The notes under the pieces were generated by a model. That model was given only the letters and a program-made list of their open reading frames with translations. It was not told where the DNA came from and did no database searches. Of a stretch of DNA of 64,000 nt, positions 48,535-57,695 are shown one piece after another. A program made the position numbers and the translations under genes. The DNA is from Tessaracoccus defluvii (GTDB taxonomy: Bacteria; Actinomycetota; Actinomycetes; Propionibacteriales; Propionibacteriaceae). The stretch spans positions 1,674,001-1,738,000 of the forward strand of contig NZ_CP060789.1 of the NCBI RefSeq assembly GCF_014489575.1, read 5' to 3'. Each line of letters starts with the position of its first letter. Position 1 is the stretch's first letter.

Positions 48535-49349
48535 TTGTCAACGACATCCCTCTGGCGGCCAGCCGTCATCACCGCCTCGGCCGTGGTCATGGGCATCGGC
48601 ACCCTTGCCGGGTTCGGACTGCTCGGCACGCGCGTCGAGGATTCCTCCGGCGGCGCCTTCTCCGCCGATGCGACCCTCCTGACCCGGCCGGTCCGGCGTT
48701 CTCGATCTGGTCGCTCATCTATGTGGGGCTCATCGCCTTCGTCATCTGGCAGTGGTTCCACCCCGGCTCGGAGCGGGCCACCCGCATCACGTGGCTCACC
48801 GCCGCCTCGATGATCCTGAACGCCATATGGCTCGGCGTCACCCAGGTGGGCTGGCTGTGGCCGAGCGTCGTGGTGATCCTGACGCTCGCCGTCGTCCTCG
48901 GCCTTCTGCTCCGCTGTCTCGGTGAGTCAAGGCCCACCTCCACCCTGGAGGCGGTGGTCGTCGACGGCACGTTCGGCGTCTACCTCGGCTGGGTGGCCGT
49001 CGCGAGCGTGGCCAACGTCACCGCGGTGCTCGTCGCCAGCGGCGTCGATCCGGGCGAGGGGGTCGCGACGGTGCTCGCCGTCGTTGTCCTCGCCGTCGCC
49101 GTCGCGCTGGGGGCTGTGTTCGCCTTGGCGCTGGCCGCCCGCTGGACCGTGGCGGCGGCCATGGCGTGGGCGCTCGCCTGGATCGCGGTCGGACGGCTGA
49201 CGAGCGGGCCGGCTTCGGTCACCGTCGCCGTCGCCGCAGTCGTGTCGGCCTTGGCGATCCTCGCCGTCACGGCCTACGCCCGCCACCGCCACGCGGGCGG
49301 GACCACGCGGGTCCCCGCCAACGCCCCGGACGGCCGTGTCCATGCCTGA
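48535..49349 (+). CDS. TspO/MBR-family tryptophan-rich sensory protein, one frameshift
   Basis: The polytopic membrane protein starts at a TTG (48535) right after CAGGAGGA. It reads STTSLWRPAVITASAVVMG, then GAFSADATLLTRP, and after one restored C near 48692 continues VPAFSIWSLIYVGLIAFVIW followed by six more hydrophobic segments. The PAFSIWxxIYVGL box is typical of the long actinobacterial TspO relatives of about 270 residues, which often sit beside carotenoid genes. TspO proteins bind porphyrins and modulate tetrapyrrole or carotenoid responses. It overlaps crtE by 8-14 bases. Confidence 0.75.
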
Positions 49350-50481
49350 GGACACCGCCGTACTGGAGGGCCCAGGCGGCATCATGGTCGACATGGAAAC
49401 GGTCGACAACGGCCAGGCTGAGACCGTCGAGCGCGTGCTCAGGCTCGTCGGGGTCACCCTCGATGACCTCGCCACCGAGTGGGAGGAGCTCGCCCGCACC
49501 GTGATCCCCCAGCCGGGCGCGCTGCGGACCGACTCCATCCTCCAACTCGTGCATGACTTCGCCTCCGCCCCCGGCAAGCTCCTGCGCCCCCGCATGGTGC
49601 ACTGGGGTTGGGTGGCCGCCGGCGGCGCGGGGACAGGGGGTGGCATCGACTCCGTGGTGCGGATCGGCGCAGCCCTGGAGCTCCTCCACTGCTTCGCCCT
49701 CGTCCACGACGACGTCATGGACGCATCGGCCACCCGCCGCGGGCGCCCCTCCGTGCACGCACTGGCCGCGGCCGATCATCGCGCCCACTCTGGGCTCGGT
49801 GAGGCTGACAGGTACGGGGAGAACATCGCCATCCTGGTCGGCGACCTCCTCCACAGCGAGGCCGACCTCCTGGTCGGCGGCCTCCCCCAGCCCCTGCGAG
49901 CAGCCTGGCGCACCATGACCATCGAACTCATGATCGGTCAGGGCCGTGACCTCGTGGGGGCTGCGAACGGCCGCCGCGATCTGCGGCACGCGGTGGAGGT
50001 CGCCCATGCCAAGTCCGGCGCATACACGGTGGGCCGGCCGCTGCAGCTCGGCGCCCTGGCCGCCGGCGGCGGCCCCGAACTGGCCGCCCTCCTGGCGGAA
50101 TACGGCCGCCACGCGGGGCAGGCGTTCGCCCTGCGCGACGACATCCTCGGTGTCGTCGGCGACCCGGCCCACACGGGCAAGCCCGTCGGTGACGACCTCG
50201 TCGCGGGGAAGCCGACGGTGCTCCTCGTCCTCGCCGAGCAGCGGTTCGACCCGCAGTGGCGGCGGCGGCTGCACCACATCGGCCGAGAAGGGGTCTCACG
50301 TGACGAGGTCGACGCCCTCTGCGCGGAGCTCATCCGCTCCGGGGTGATCGAGGAGGCCGAGCAGATGATCGAGGCGTCAGTGGACGCGGCGGCCCGCACC
50401 CTCGAGTCGCCGCTCGTCGACGACCTGGCTGCCGCCGGGCTGCGCAGGTGGGCGTCGCTGATGGCCTGGAGGAACGCATGA
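49336..50481 (+). CDS. crtE: geranylgeranyl diphosphate synthase (polyprenyl synthetase)
   Basis: This isoprenyl transferase condenses IPP with allylic diphosphates to give C20 GGPP for carotenoids. The 381-residue protein has the first Asp-rich motif in LLHCFALVHDDVMDASATRR and the second in FALRDDILGVVGDPAHTGKP, with GKLLRPRMV and GKPTVLL. GTG at 49336 and ATG at 49342 are both in frame; either overlaps the tspO end. It ends in an ATGA overlap with crtI, and it opens the crt cluster proper. Confidence 0.92.
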   Translation: MSMPEDTAVLEGPGGIMVDMETVDNGQAETVERVLRLVGVTLDDLATEWEELARTVIPQPGALRTDSILQLVHDFASAPGKLLRPRMVHWGWVAAGGAGTGGGIDSVVRIGAALELLHCFALVHDDVMDASATRRGRPSVHALAAADHRAHSGLGEADRYGENIAILVGDLLHSEADLLVGGLPQPLRAAWRTMTIELMIGQGRDLVGAANGRRDLRHAVEVAHAKSGAYTVGRPLQLGALAAGGGPELAALLAEYGRHAGQAFALRDDILGVVGDPAHTGKPVGDDLVAGKPTVLLVLAEQRFDPQWRRRLHHIGREGVSRDEVDALCAELIRSGVIEEAEQMIEASVDAAARTLESPLVDDLAAAGLRRWASLMAWRNA

Positions 50482-51950
50482 GCGCGGTGGTCGTCGTTGG
50501 CGCCGGCCTGTCGGGCCTGAGCGCCGCCTGCCACCTCGTGGCCGACGGCCACGACGTGACCATCGTCGAACGCGAGTCGTTCCCCGGCGGACGCAACGGC
50601 ATCCTGCGACGCGACGGCTTCACCTTCGACACGGGTCCGGTGGTGTTCACCATGCCCGAGCTGCTGGCCGCCCCGCTGGGCCGGCTCGGCGCGACGCTCG
50701 ATCCGCTGCGTCTGACGCGGCTCGATCCCGCCTACAGGGGCCACTTCGCCGACGGCTCAACGCTCGACGTGCGGGGGTCGGTGCCCGCGATCCGGCAGGA
50801 GATCAGCGAGCGGTGTTCGCCCGCCGACGCGGCGGCCTTCGACGATTTCGTGGACTGGCTGCAGCGTCTCAACGACGTCGAACTGCCGAACTTCATCGCG
50901 CGCAACTTCTCCTCGCCGCTCGATCTGGTGACCCGCCCGGCCGCTGCCGCCCGTCTGCTCAGGCTCGGCGGCTTCGGCCGCCTCGGCCCGAGCATCCGGC
51001 GCCGCTTCGCCGACGAGCGGCTCGTGCGGCTCTTCACCTTCCAAGCCATGTACGCCGGGCTCGCACCCGACGACGCGCTGGCCCTATACGCGGTGATCAC
51101 GTACATGGACTCCATCTCGGGCGTCTGGTTCCCCGCCGAGGGCATGCACGCGGTCCCACGGCTGCTGGCCGACACCCTGGAGGCCGCCGGAGCCCGCATC
51201 CTCTACGACACGACCGTCGACGCCGTCCTCACCGACGCCCGGGGCCGGGCCGCCGGGGTCAGCGCCGGGACCGGGAAGATCCGCGCCGACGCCGTGGTGC
51301 TGACGGTGGATCTTCCGACCGCCTACGAGACCCTGCTGCCCGACCTGCGACCGCCGCGGGCCGCGCGCAACGGCACCTACTCGCCGTCAGCGGTGGTGTG
51401 GCACCTCGGTGTCCGCGGCCTCCCCGCCGAGGGGACGGCGCATCACAACATCCACTTCGGCCGCGCCTGGCGGGGCGCCTTCGACGAACTGATCGGCGAG
51501 GGCAGGCTCATGAGCGACCCGTCGCGACTCGTCACGGTCCCGACGGTGACGGCCCCCGACATGGCGCCGTCGGGCCACAGCGTGCTGTACGTCCTCGAAC
51601 CCGTCCCGAACCTCCACGGCGGACAGGACTGGGACGTCGAGGGGCCGCGGCTCCGCGACGACCTCCTCGGGTTCCTACAACGCCACGGCTATCCGACCGA
51701 TGTGGTGACGGAGGAGTTCGTCACGCCGGCGCAGTGGCAGGCCAGGGGCATGGCGGCGGGAACCCCCTTCAGCCTGGCGCACTCCTTCCTGCAGACCGGG
51801 CCCTTCCGCCCCTCCAACGTGGAGCGACGCCGCCCCGGTGTGTTCCTGGCCGGCACCGGCACGACGCCCGGCGTCGGGATCCCGATGGTGCTCATCAGCG
51901 GCGACCTGGCTGCCCGCCGCGTGCGCCACTACCTGGGGGTCCCCGCATGA
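50478..51950 (+). CDS. crtI: phytoene desaturase
   Basis: CrtI uses FAD to convert phytoene to lycopene. The 490-residue protein begins SAVVVVGAGLSGLSAACHL (dinucleotide-binding fold), has FPGGRNGILRRDGFTFDTGP and ends with the carotenoid-desaturase signature GTGTTPGVGIPMVLISGDLA. Length is normal. ATG at 50478 overlaps the crtE stop by 4 bases, and its own stop overlaps the crtB ATG by 4 bases. Confidence 0.95.
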   Translation: MSAVVVVGAGLSGLSAACHLVADGHDVTIVERESFPGGRNGILRRDGFTFDTGPVVFTMPELLAAPLGRLGATLDPLRLTRLDPAYRGHFADGSTLDVRGSVPAIRQEISERCSPADAAAFDDFVDWLQRLNDVELPNFIARNFSSPLDLVTRPAAAARLLRLGGFGRLGPSIRRRFADERLVRLFTFQAMYAGLAPDDALALYAVITYMDSISGVWFPAEGMHAVPRLLADTLEAAGARILYDTTVDAVLTDARGRAAGVSAGTGKIRADAVVLTVDLPTAYETLLPDLRPPRAARNGTYSPSAVVWHLGVRGLPAEGTAHHNIHFGRAWRGAFDELIGEGRLMSDPSRLVTVPTVTAPDMAPSGHSVLYVLEPVPNLHGGQDWDVEGPRLRDDLLGFLQRHGYPTDVVTEEFVTPAQWQARGMAAGTPFSLAHSFLQTGPFRPSNVERRRPGVFLAGTGTTPGVGIPMVLISGDLAARRVRHYLGVPA

Positions 51951-52797
51951 GTGCCGTCCTAGAGCGGGGCTACGCGGAGTGTGCCCGGCTGACCAGGGCG
52001 TACGGGACCACCTACTACTGGGGGCGCTGCTGCTGCCGCGCGCCCGGCGCCGTCACGTCCACGCCGTGTACGCGCTGTGCCGCCTTGCAGACGACATCGT
52101 CGATGCGCCGGGCGCGACTCTGGGCGACACCTCCGCGACGCGGGCAGGGTTGGCCGACTTCCGGGGGAGGTTCGCGGCCGCCCTGGCGGGAGAGACCCAT
52201 CCCGGGGAGGAGGTCCTCGCCGCTGTCGCACACACGGTCGAGACCTGCGGGATCGACCACGAGTGCTTCGACAGGTTCTTCGACGCGATGGCCATGGACC
52301 TCGACACGTCCAGCTACGAGACGTTCGACGACCTGTGCGGCTACATGGAGGGTTCAGCCGCGGTGATCGGCGAGATGATGCTGCCTGTCCTCGAGCCCCT
52401 TACGCCGGCGGCGTTCGGGCCGGCGCGGTCGCTCGGCCTCGCCTTCCAGTTGACGAACTTCCTGCGCGACGTCGGCGAGGATCTGGACCGGGGCAGGGTT
52501 TACATCCCGCAGGAGGATCTGCGCCGCTTCGGTGTCGACATTGGGTCCCGCACCGTCGACGACGCCTGGCGTGACCTGATGCGCTTCGAGATCGCCCGCA
52601 ACCGTGCGCTCTACCGGGAGGCCGAACCGGGCATCGCGATGCTGCCGCCGGCGTCGGCCCGCTGCGTCGGCACAGCACACCAGCTCTACTCGGCCATCCT
52701 CGGCCGCATCGAGGCGCGCGACTTCGACGTCTTCACGGGACGGGCGCGGGTGCCGCTGTGGAGGAAGGCGACCACGGCACTCCAGGCAGGATGGTGA
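51947..52797 (+). CDS. crtB: phytoene synthase, one frameshift
   Basis: CrtB condenses two GGPP to phytoene. The start (SAVLERGYAECARLTRAYGT) and the rest (HAVYALCRLADDIVDAPGA; FQLTNFLRDVGEDLDRGRVY; IPQEDLRRFG) lie in two frames. Both Asp-rich motifs are present. The switch is at 52019-52024, where TGGGGGCGC should have one more G to read YYWGALLLPRA. Restored length is 283 residues, slightly short but normal for actinobacterial CrtB. It is coupled to crtI by ATGA. Confidence 0.93.
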
Positions 52798-52798
52798 C

Positions 52799-53140
52799 AT
52801 GGACAGGTTCCACTACATGCTGCTGATGGCGGGCTGCCTCCTCGTGACGCTGCCGCTGGAGTTCTGGCTCGCCGCCCGCGTCTACAGACGCCCCCGCCGG
52901 CTGCTGCTGGCTGTGGTTCCGGTGGCGCTCGCCTTCATCGTGTGGGACCTGCTGGCAATCCGGCGCGCCCACTGGGACTTCTCCCCCGACTACACCACCG
53001 GCGTCGTCCTGCCCGGAGGCATCCCCCTGGAGGAGATCGTTTTCTTCCTCGTCATTCCTGTCTGTGGACTGCTCACCTATGAAGCGGTTGGCACCGTGCT
53101 GCAGTGGCTGCGTGGACGGATGGGGCGCGGCGATGCCTGA
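52799..53140 (+). CDS. crtYc: lycopene cyclase subunit CrtYc
   Basis: This 113-residue, three-helix membrane protein forms one half of the heterodimeric lycopene beta-cyclase. The hallmark is PGGIPLEEIVFFLVIPVCGL; the first helix (YMLLMAGCLLVTLPLEFW) also fits the family. ATG at 52799 follows the crtB stop by one base. Its 3' end overlaps crtYd by 8 bases. Confidence 0.93.
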   Translation: MDRFHYMLLMAGCLLVTLPLEFWLAARVYRRPRRLLLAVVPVALAFIVWDLLAIRRAHWDFSPDYTTGVVLPGGIPLEEIVFFLVIPVCGLLTYEAVGTVLQWLRGRMGRGDA

Positions 53141-53453
53141 GTACACCGTCGCCACCCTGGCCGCCATGGTTGTCGTGGTGCTGGCCGAACTCCTCTGGGC
53201 GCGCACCGGGATCTTCACCTCGCTGCAGTACTGGCTGGCTCTCGGCATCATGTTCTCCTTCCAGGTTCTGGTCGACGGCTGGCTGACGAAGCTCTCCGCG
53301 CCGATCGTCACCTACCATCCGGAGCAGATGTCAGGGATCCGGTTCCCGTGGGACATTCCCATCGAGGACTTCGGCTTCGGCTTCGCCCTCATCACCGCCT
53401 GCCTGATCGTGTGGCTGCGCCTCGGCCGCCGGGAGAAGGAGCACACATCATGA
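53133..53453 (+). CDS. crtYd: lycopene cyclase subunit CrtYd
   Basis: The second half of the heterodimeric cyclase has 106 residues and three membrane helices. The IPIEDFGFGFALITACLIVW segment corresponds to the P-E-D/E-x-x-F motif of the family, preceded by the conserved GIRFPWD. With CrtYc it should convert lycopene to beta-carotene. The stop overlaps the next ATG (ATGA). Confidence 0.93.
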   Translation: MPEYTVATLAAMVVVVLAELLWARTGIFTSLQYWLALGIMFSFQVLVDGWLTKLSAPIVTYHPEQMSGIRFPWDIPIEDFGFGFALITACLIVWLRLGRREKEHTS

Positions 53454-54927
53454 AGCAATGGCGGCCGGGACGAGACAGGCGAGCTGTCCGGGTGGCGTCG
53501 CCAGCACCGTCGGGGTCGGGGCCGGAGCGCCCGGGTGTCGTCGTGCTCGGCGGCGGCATCGCCGGCCTGGCGGCCGCTACCGGACTCGCCGAGCGGGGCG
53601 TCGAGGTCACCGTGCTCGAGGCGCAACCGCAGCTCGGCGGCCGCGTCCGCGCCTGGCGGACCGACGACGGGCGGACGATGAGCCGCGGCTTCCACGCCTT
53701 CTTCCGCCAGTACTACAACCTGCGCTCCCTGCTGCGGCGGGCGGATCCGGAGCTGAGCTCGCTGGTGCCGGTGGCCGACTACCCGCTGACGTTGGCCGAC
53801 GGACCGACCGACTCGTTCGCCCGCATACCCCGCACACCGCCCTGGAGCATCCTGGGCTTCGTCGCTGTCAGCCCCACCTTCCGCGCCCGCGATCTCCTCC
53901 GCGTCGACGTCGGGCGGGCCCTCGGCCTGCTGCGCGTCAGCTTCCCCCGCACCTTCCAGGAACTTGACGGGGTGAGCGCCGCCGACGTGCTTGACCAGCT
54001 CCGCTTCCCGCAGCAGGCACGCCACCTGGCGTTGGAGGTGTTCGCGCGGAGCTTCTTCGCCGACCCGCACGAGTTTTCGGGCGGCGAGCTGCTCGCCATG
54101 TTCCACACCTACTTCCTCGGCAGCGCGGAGGGCCTGCTCTTCGACGTTCCGCGCGAGGACTACGACACCGCGCTGTGGGCGCCGCTGGCGCGGTATCTGA
54201 CCGGGTTGGGTGTCGACATCCGCTGCGGCGTCACGGCCAGCGCCGTCGAGCCGACCGGCACAGGTGTCCGGGTCGTCTCCTCCGACGGTGAGATCCGTGC
54301 CGACGCCGCCGTGCTGGCCCTCGACACAGCCGCGCTGCAGTCGGTCGTGGACGCATCCCCCGGCCTCGGCGACGCGACCTGGCGCTCGCGCATCGCCCGG
54401 CTCCGGATCGCCCCCGCGTTCGGCGTCGGACGACGCTGGCTCGGCCGGCCCCAGCCGGACCTGCCAGACTTCCTCGGCACCAGCGGCTACGGCCCCCTCG
54501 ACAACATCTCGCGGCTCGATGCCTTCGAGGACGGCGCCGCCGCCTGGGCCGACCGAAACGGGGGCGCCGTCGTCGAGGTGCACGGTTACGCCCTGCCCTC
54601 ACCTGAGGGCGTGCGGGAGCGGTTGTGGGCCGAGGCCGAACGGGTCCACCCCCACTGGCCGGGGCCCCGATCATCGCCGAGGAGTGGCTGGTGGAGCAGG
54701 ACTGCCCGCTCGTCGACACGTCACCCTGGCTGGACCGACCCACGGTGGCGACGCCGGACCCGCGGATCGTCCTGGCGGGCGATCTGGTGCGCTGCGACCT
54801 GCCGGTCGCTCTCATGGAGCGGGCCGCGACCACCGGTTGGGAGGCGGCGAACCGCCTGCTGGCCGGGTGGGGGCGCCGCGGTCACGACCTGTGGTCGCCG
54901 CCGACGCGAGGGCTGCTCGCACGCTGA
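53450..54927 (+). CDS. crtU: carotene desaturase/methyltransferase CrtU (isorenieratene synthase), one frameshift
   Basis: This FAD enzyme aromatises the beta-ionone rings of beta-carotene to give isorenieratene. The N-terminus carries GVVVLGGGIAGLAAATGLAE and the family marker SRGFHAFFRQYYNLRSLLRR. The C-terminal part (IIAEEWLVEQDCPLVDTSP; VLAGDLVRCDLPVALMERAA) is in another frame. The break is at 54658-54663, where GGGGCCCC needs one more G to read WPGAPIIAEE. Restored length is 492 residues, slightly short against typical CrtU. It completes a crtE-I-B-Yc-Yd-U set like that of Brevibacterium linens. Its end overlaps the convergent reductase gene by 46 bases. Confidence 0.88.
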
Positions 54928-55469
54928 TCCTCCGCCGGGCGGGCGCCGAGCACCCGGTACCTGCCGCAGAGGAAGGCCGCGTTGCGGGCGACGTCGAGCA
55001 GCTCGAGGTCGAGGGCCCGGGGCAGGAGGGGCGCGCCGGCGCCGAGGGTGACCGGCGCGAACTGGACCCACACCTCGTCCAGCAGGCCCGCGTCGGCGAA
55101 CTGGCCGGCGAGATCTCCCCCGCCGACCACCCACACGTCCAGGCCCTGCGCAGCGGAGACCATGTCGGAGTGCACCGGCCGCACATCCCCGCTGACCAGC
55201 CGGACGTCGGCGCCGTCGGGGATCGGGAGCTCGCGGTGGGTGAACACCCACGTGGGCTGCGCGTAGGCCCATGATCCGGGGTCGTTGCGCAGCACCCACT
55301 CGAAGGTGGAGGCCCCCATGGCCAGCGCGCCGATGGTGCGTTCGAAGTCCTGATAGGCCATGGGGCCTTCCTGGTCGACCTTCTGCGAGAGCAGCCAGTC
55401 GAGGGAATGCCCGGGTGTGGCGATGAACCCGTCGAGGCTGGAGGCGGTGAAGTAGTGGGTCGTGGCCAT
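54882..55469 (-). CDS. dihydrofolate-reductase family (RibD_C, YyaP-like) protein, intact paralogue
   Basis: The 195-residue protein starts ATTHYFTASSLDGFIATPGH and has the family core VWVVGGGDLAGQFADAGLLD, WVFTHREL and GAPLLPRALDLELLD. It is an NADPH-dependent reductase of unknown substrate. ATG at 55469 is chosen because the conserved start begins there. It is the intact counterpart of the gene split at 29.7-31.7 kb. The C-terminal 20 residues run into the crtU 3' end, an overlap in the convergent direction. Confidence 0.87.
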   Translation of the reverse strand: MATTHYFTASSLDGFIATPGHSLDWLLSQKVDQEGPMAYQDFERTIGALAMGASTFEWVLRNDPGSWAYAQPTWVFTHRELPIPDGADVRLVSGDVRPVHSDMVSAAQGLDVWVVGGGDLAGQFADAGLLDEVWVQFAPVTLGAGAPLLPRALDLELLDVARNAAFLCGRYRVLGARPAEDQRASSPRVGGDHRS

Positions 55470-55594
55470 GGGCACATCGTGCCACCGGGGCCAGCGGCCG
55501 ATTGCTCCTCCGCCAGCTTGGTGGGATCGGGGTCGCTGCCAACCTCGATGACTCATCCGTGGCAGCACTCCTCCCACGAGCTCAGGAGGCGGAC

Positions 55595-56026
55595 ATGGGT
55601 GACGGCGACGGAAAGCTGAGCACGGCGGTCAAGCAGCGGGCAGCCGAGCTGCGGGCGGAGAAGGCCGCCGCCAAGGCGGCCGACAAACGCGCGGCGGGCA
55701 GGGCCCTCCTCGAGGCCGCCATCGCCGAGATGCCGGACGAGGAGCAGAATCTGGCCCGGCGGATCGACGCCATCGTCGAGGCGAACGCGCCGGACCTCGT
55801 CCCCGGCACCATGTACGGGGCCCCGGCCTACAAGACGACCGCGGGCAGGACGGTGCTGTTCTTCCGAAGCGGCGCGAAGGACAACTACCGCTACTCCACG
55901 CTGGCGTTCCAGCCGGACGCGACGCTGGATGATGGCGGGATGTGGCCCACGTCGTTCGCCGTCGTATCCCTCTCTGACAAGGATGAGGAACTGATCGCGG
56001 CTCTGGTCAGGAAGGCGACGGCGTAG
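55595..56026 (+). CDS. DUF1801/YdhG-like protein
   Basis: The 143-residue protein has a charged, Lys/Ala-rich N-terminal helix (VKQRAAELRAEKAAAKAADK) and a YdhG/Fra-H-like fold with VPGTMYGAPAYKTTAGRTVL followed by FFRSG and a C-terminal helix. The fold is found in frataxin-like iron chaperones and DUF1801 proteins, but no activity is established for this type. ATG at 55595 follows CAGGAGGCGG. It stands alone just upstream of an IS element. Confidence 0.75.
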   Translation: MGDGDGKLSTAVKQRAAELRAEKAAAKAADKRAAGRALLEAAIAEMPDEEQNLARRIDAIVEANAPDLVPGTMYGAPAYKTTAGRTVLFFRSGAKDNYRYSTLAFQPDATLDDGGMWPTSFAVVSLSDKDEELIAALVRKATA

Positions 56027-56043
56027 CCGATCGTGGTACCTCA

Positions 56044-57479
56044 CTGTCAAGTCCCCGCGTAGGTGGGGGCCTTACCTCAGATATTTTTCCCCGGGAAGCT
56101 GGGGGCTAGGCGGCTCGGGTTTTGAGGCCTGCGGGGTCGGGTGCTTTCCAGCTGATCTGGTCTTGGAGGCGGCGGGTCTTCCCGGCTGCGAGGCGTGTGA
56201 GTTCTTGTTGGATGAGGTTGATGCGGTGGGCCATGTCGGCTGGTCGGAGGTTGGCTTTTCGGGCGGCGAGTTCGGCCTGCTTGGGTGGGGTTGAGGACCC
56301 CGGCGGCGAGGAGTCGCTGGTAGGGGGAGCTGGGCTTGTCGTAGAGCCGTTTGCGGCGGCCGACGGTGTCGGTGGACCAGCCGATGGGTTTCTTGGTAGG
56401 GGTGAAGAAGTTCAACCGGTCACAGACCAGTGTCCAGAGCTGGTTGAGGAGCTCCAGCTCTAGTAGCTTGGTGTCGTAGCGGTGGTAGAAGCCGTAGCGG
56501 CGTACGAGGTGGTTGTTCTTCGACTCGATGGTGGCCTGATCGTTCTTCTTGTAGGGCCGTGACCGGGTGAAGAACACGTCTCGCTGGCCGGCCCAGCCGA
56601 CGAGGTCGTGGTTGATGAATTCTGACCCGTTGTCGCAGTCGATGCCGGTCACGGCGAACGGAACGTGCTCGATGAACGTGTCGAACGCGGCCAGGACATG
56701 GACCGCGGCGTTGTTGCGGATCGCGCGGGTGAACACCCAGCCGGTGTGGATGTCGGTGAAGTTCACGGTGCGGGCGAACTCGCCCTTCAGGGTGGGGCCG
56801 CAGTGGGCGACGGTGTCGACCTCGAAGAACCCGGGTTCGGCTTCGACCTCATCGCCGGCTTTGCGGATACTGATCGAGTTGCGCAGCATCGTGCCCGGTC
56901 GGGTGGTGGTCTTGCCGCGGAGCGGGTCTTTGGCTCTGGCGGGGGCCAGGTACCGGTCGATCGTCGCTGCTGACATCTGTTCCAACTCGGCCCGTACTGC
57001 AGCGCTGTAGCGGTCTTCTCCCCGGATCAGAGCGCCTTCGGTTTCGAGGGCGTCGAGCCAGTCGGTCATGGCCGGGGCGAGGTACTGCCCGCAGCTGCCG
57101 CCCGAGGCCGCCCATACTCTCTGCAACACGATCAGCGCATCGTAGGAGTACTTCCGTGGCTTGGTGCGGCGGCGATCGATCACCGCGACCGTCGCGCTGG
57201 CCCGGCCGGGAGGCTGCCGGAGGCGGGCCACCAACTGTTGGCGGGCATGGTCCCGGTTCCAGCCCGTGACCTCGACCACCTGGTCCAGGATCTGTGACTT
57301 GCCCTTCTTCGGTGCCGCCGCATACGCAGCCGCGTACTTCTTCGTGACCTCAAACCTGGCTGCCATCGACAGCTGCTCCTCAACCTCCACACCCCATCGT
57401 GGCCAGCCACACGTTCCCGGGGGAAAATACGTGAGGTACGGCCCCTACGTTCGCGGGGACTCCACATGAGTGTCGTCGC
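56044..57479 (-). mobile_element. insertion sequence with a DDE integrase-type transposase
   Basis: Imperfect terminal repeats of about 48 bp lie at 56050-56097 and 57414-57461. They share AGTCCCCGCG, GGGGCC, TACCTCA, TATTTT and CCCCGGGAA in the same order. The right end (to 57479) is repeated at 27531-27756. The outer limits are set by that repeat on the right and are approximate on the left. It sits 47 bases upstream of tRNA-Lys. Confidence 0.8.
56106..57390 (-). pseudogene. DDE integrase-type transposase, frame broken near its C-terminus
   Basis: The protein has an N-terminal region AARFEVTKKYAAAYAAAPKK, a helical middle, and an rve-type core with the triad FFEVDTVAHCG, TGIDCDNGSEFINHD and QATIESKNNHLVRRYG. 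The reading frame changes near 56290; the expected tail PKQAELAARKANLRPADMAH and onward to the stop at 56106 lies in another frame. Here the shift is +1 or -2, unlike the single-base losses elsewhere, so this could be real decay. The family was not placed with certainty (IS3/IS481-like). GTG at 57390 or ATG at 57366 may be the start. Confidence 0.75.
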
Positions 57480-57526
57480 CGATTGGACAATCAGCGGCAG
57501 GCACCTCTAGAGTTATCTCTCGCCGA

Positions 57527-57599
57527 GCACCACTAGCTCAACTGGCAGAGCAATTGACTCTTAATCAATGGGTTCAGGGTTCGAGTCCCTGGTGGTGTA
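57527..57599 (+). tRNA. tRNA-Lys (anticodon CTT)
   Basis: The cloverleaf has acceptor GCACCAC/GTGGTGT (G1-T72 wobble), D-arm GCTC/GAGC, anticodon arm ATTGA-CTCTTAA-TCAAT (CTT, reads AAG) and T-arm CAGGG-TTCGAGT-CCCTG. CCA is not encoded. Confidence 0.95.
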
Positions 57600-57605
57600 C
57601 GACAG

Positions 57606-57632
57606 AAGGCCCCAGCCATCCGCTGGGGCCTT
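57606..57632 (+). terminator. terminator after tRNA-Lys
   Basis: An 11-bp perfect stem AAGGCCCCAGC / GCTGGGGCCTT with loop CATCC is followed by CCTTTGTG. It lies 6 bases after the tRNA. Confidence 0.85.
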
Positions 57633-57695
57633 CCTTTGTGTCCGGAACCGACGGTGCGCCACCGACCGTGACGGTCGGCGGCGCGCCGCCCTCCG

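Noticed and set aside
56280..56300. Programmed frameshifting in the IS transposase
   Set aside because: The site has no slippery A/T heptamer and lies after the catalytic Glu, near the C-terminus; decay or a sequence error is simpler.
57527..57600. A short coding frame across tRNA-Lys (reading AQLAEQLTLNQWVQGSSPW)
   Set aside because: This is the well-known spurious translation of a tRNA gene.
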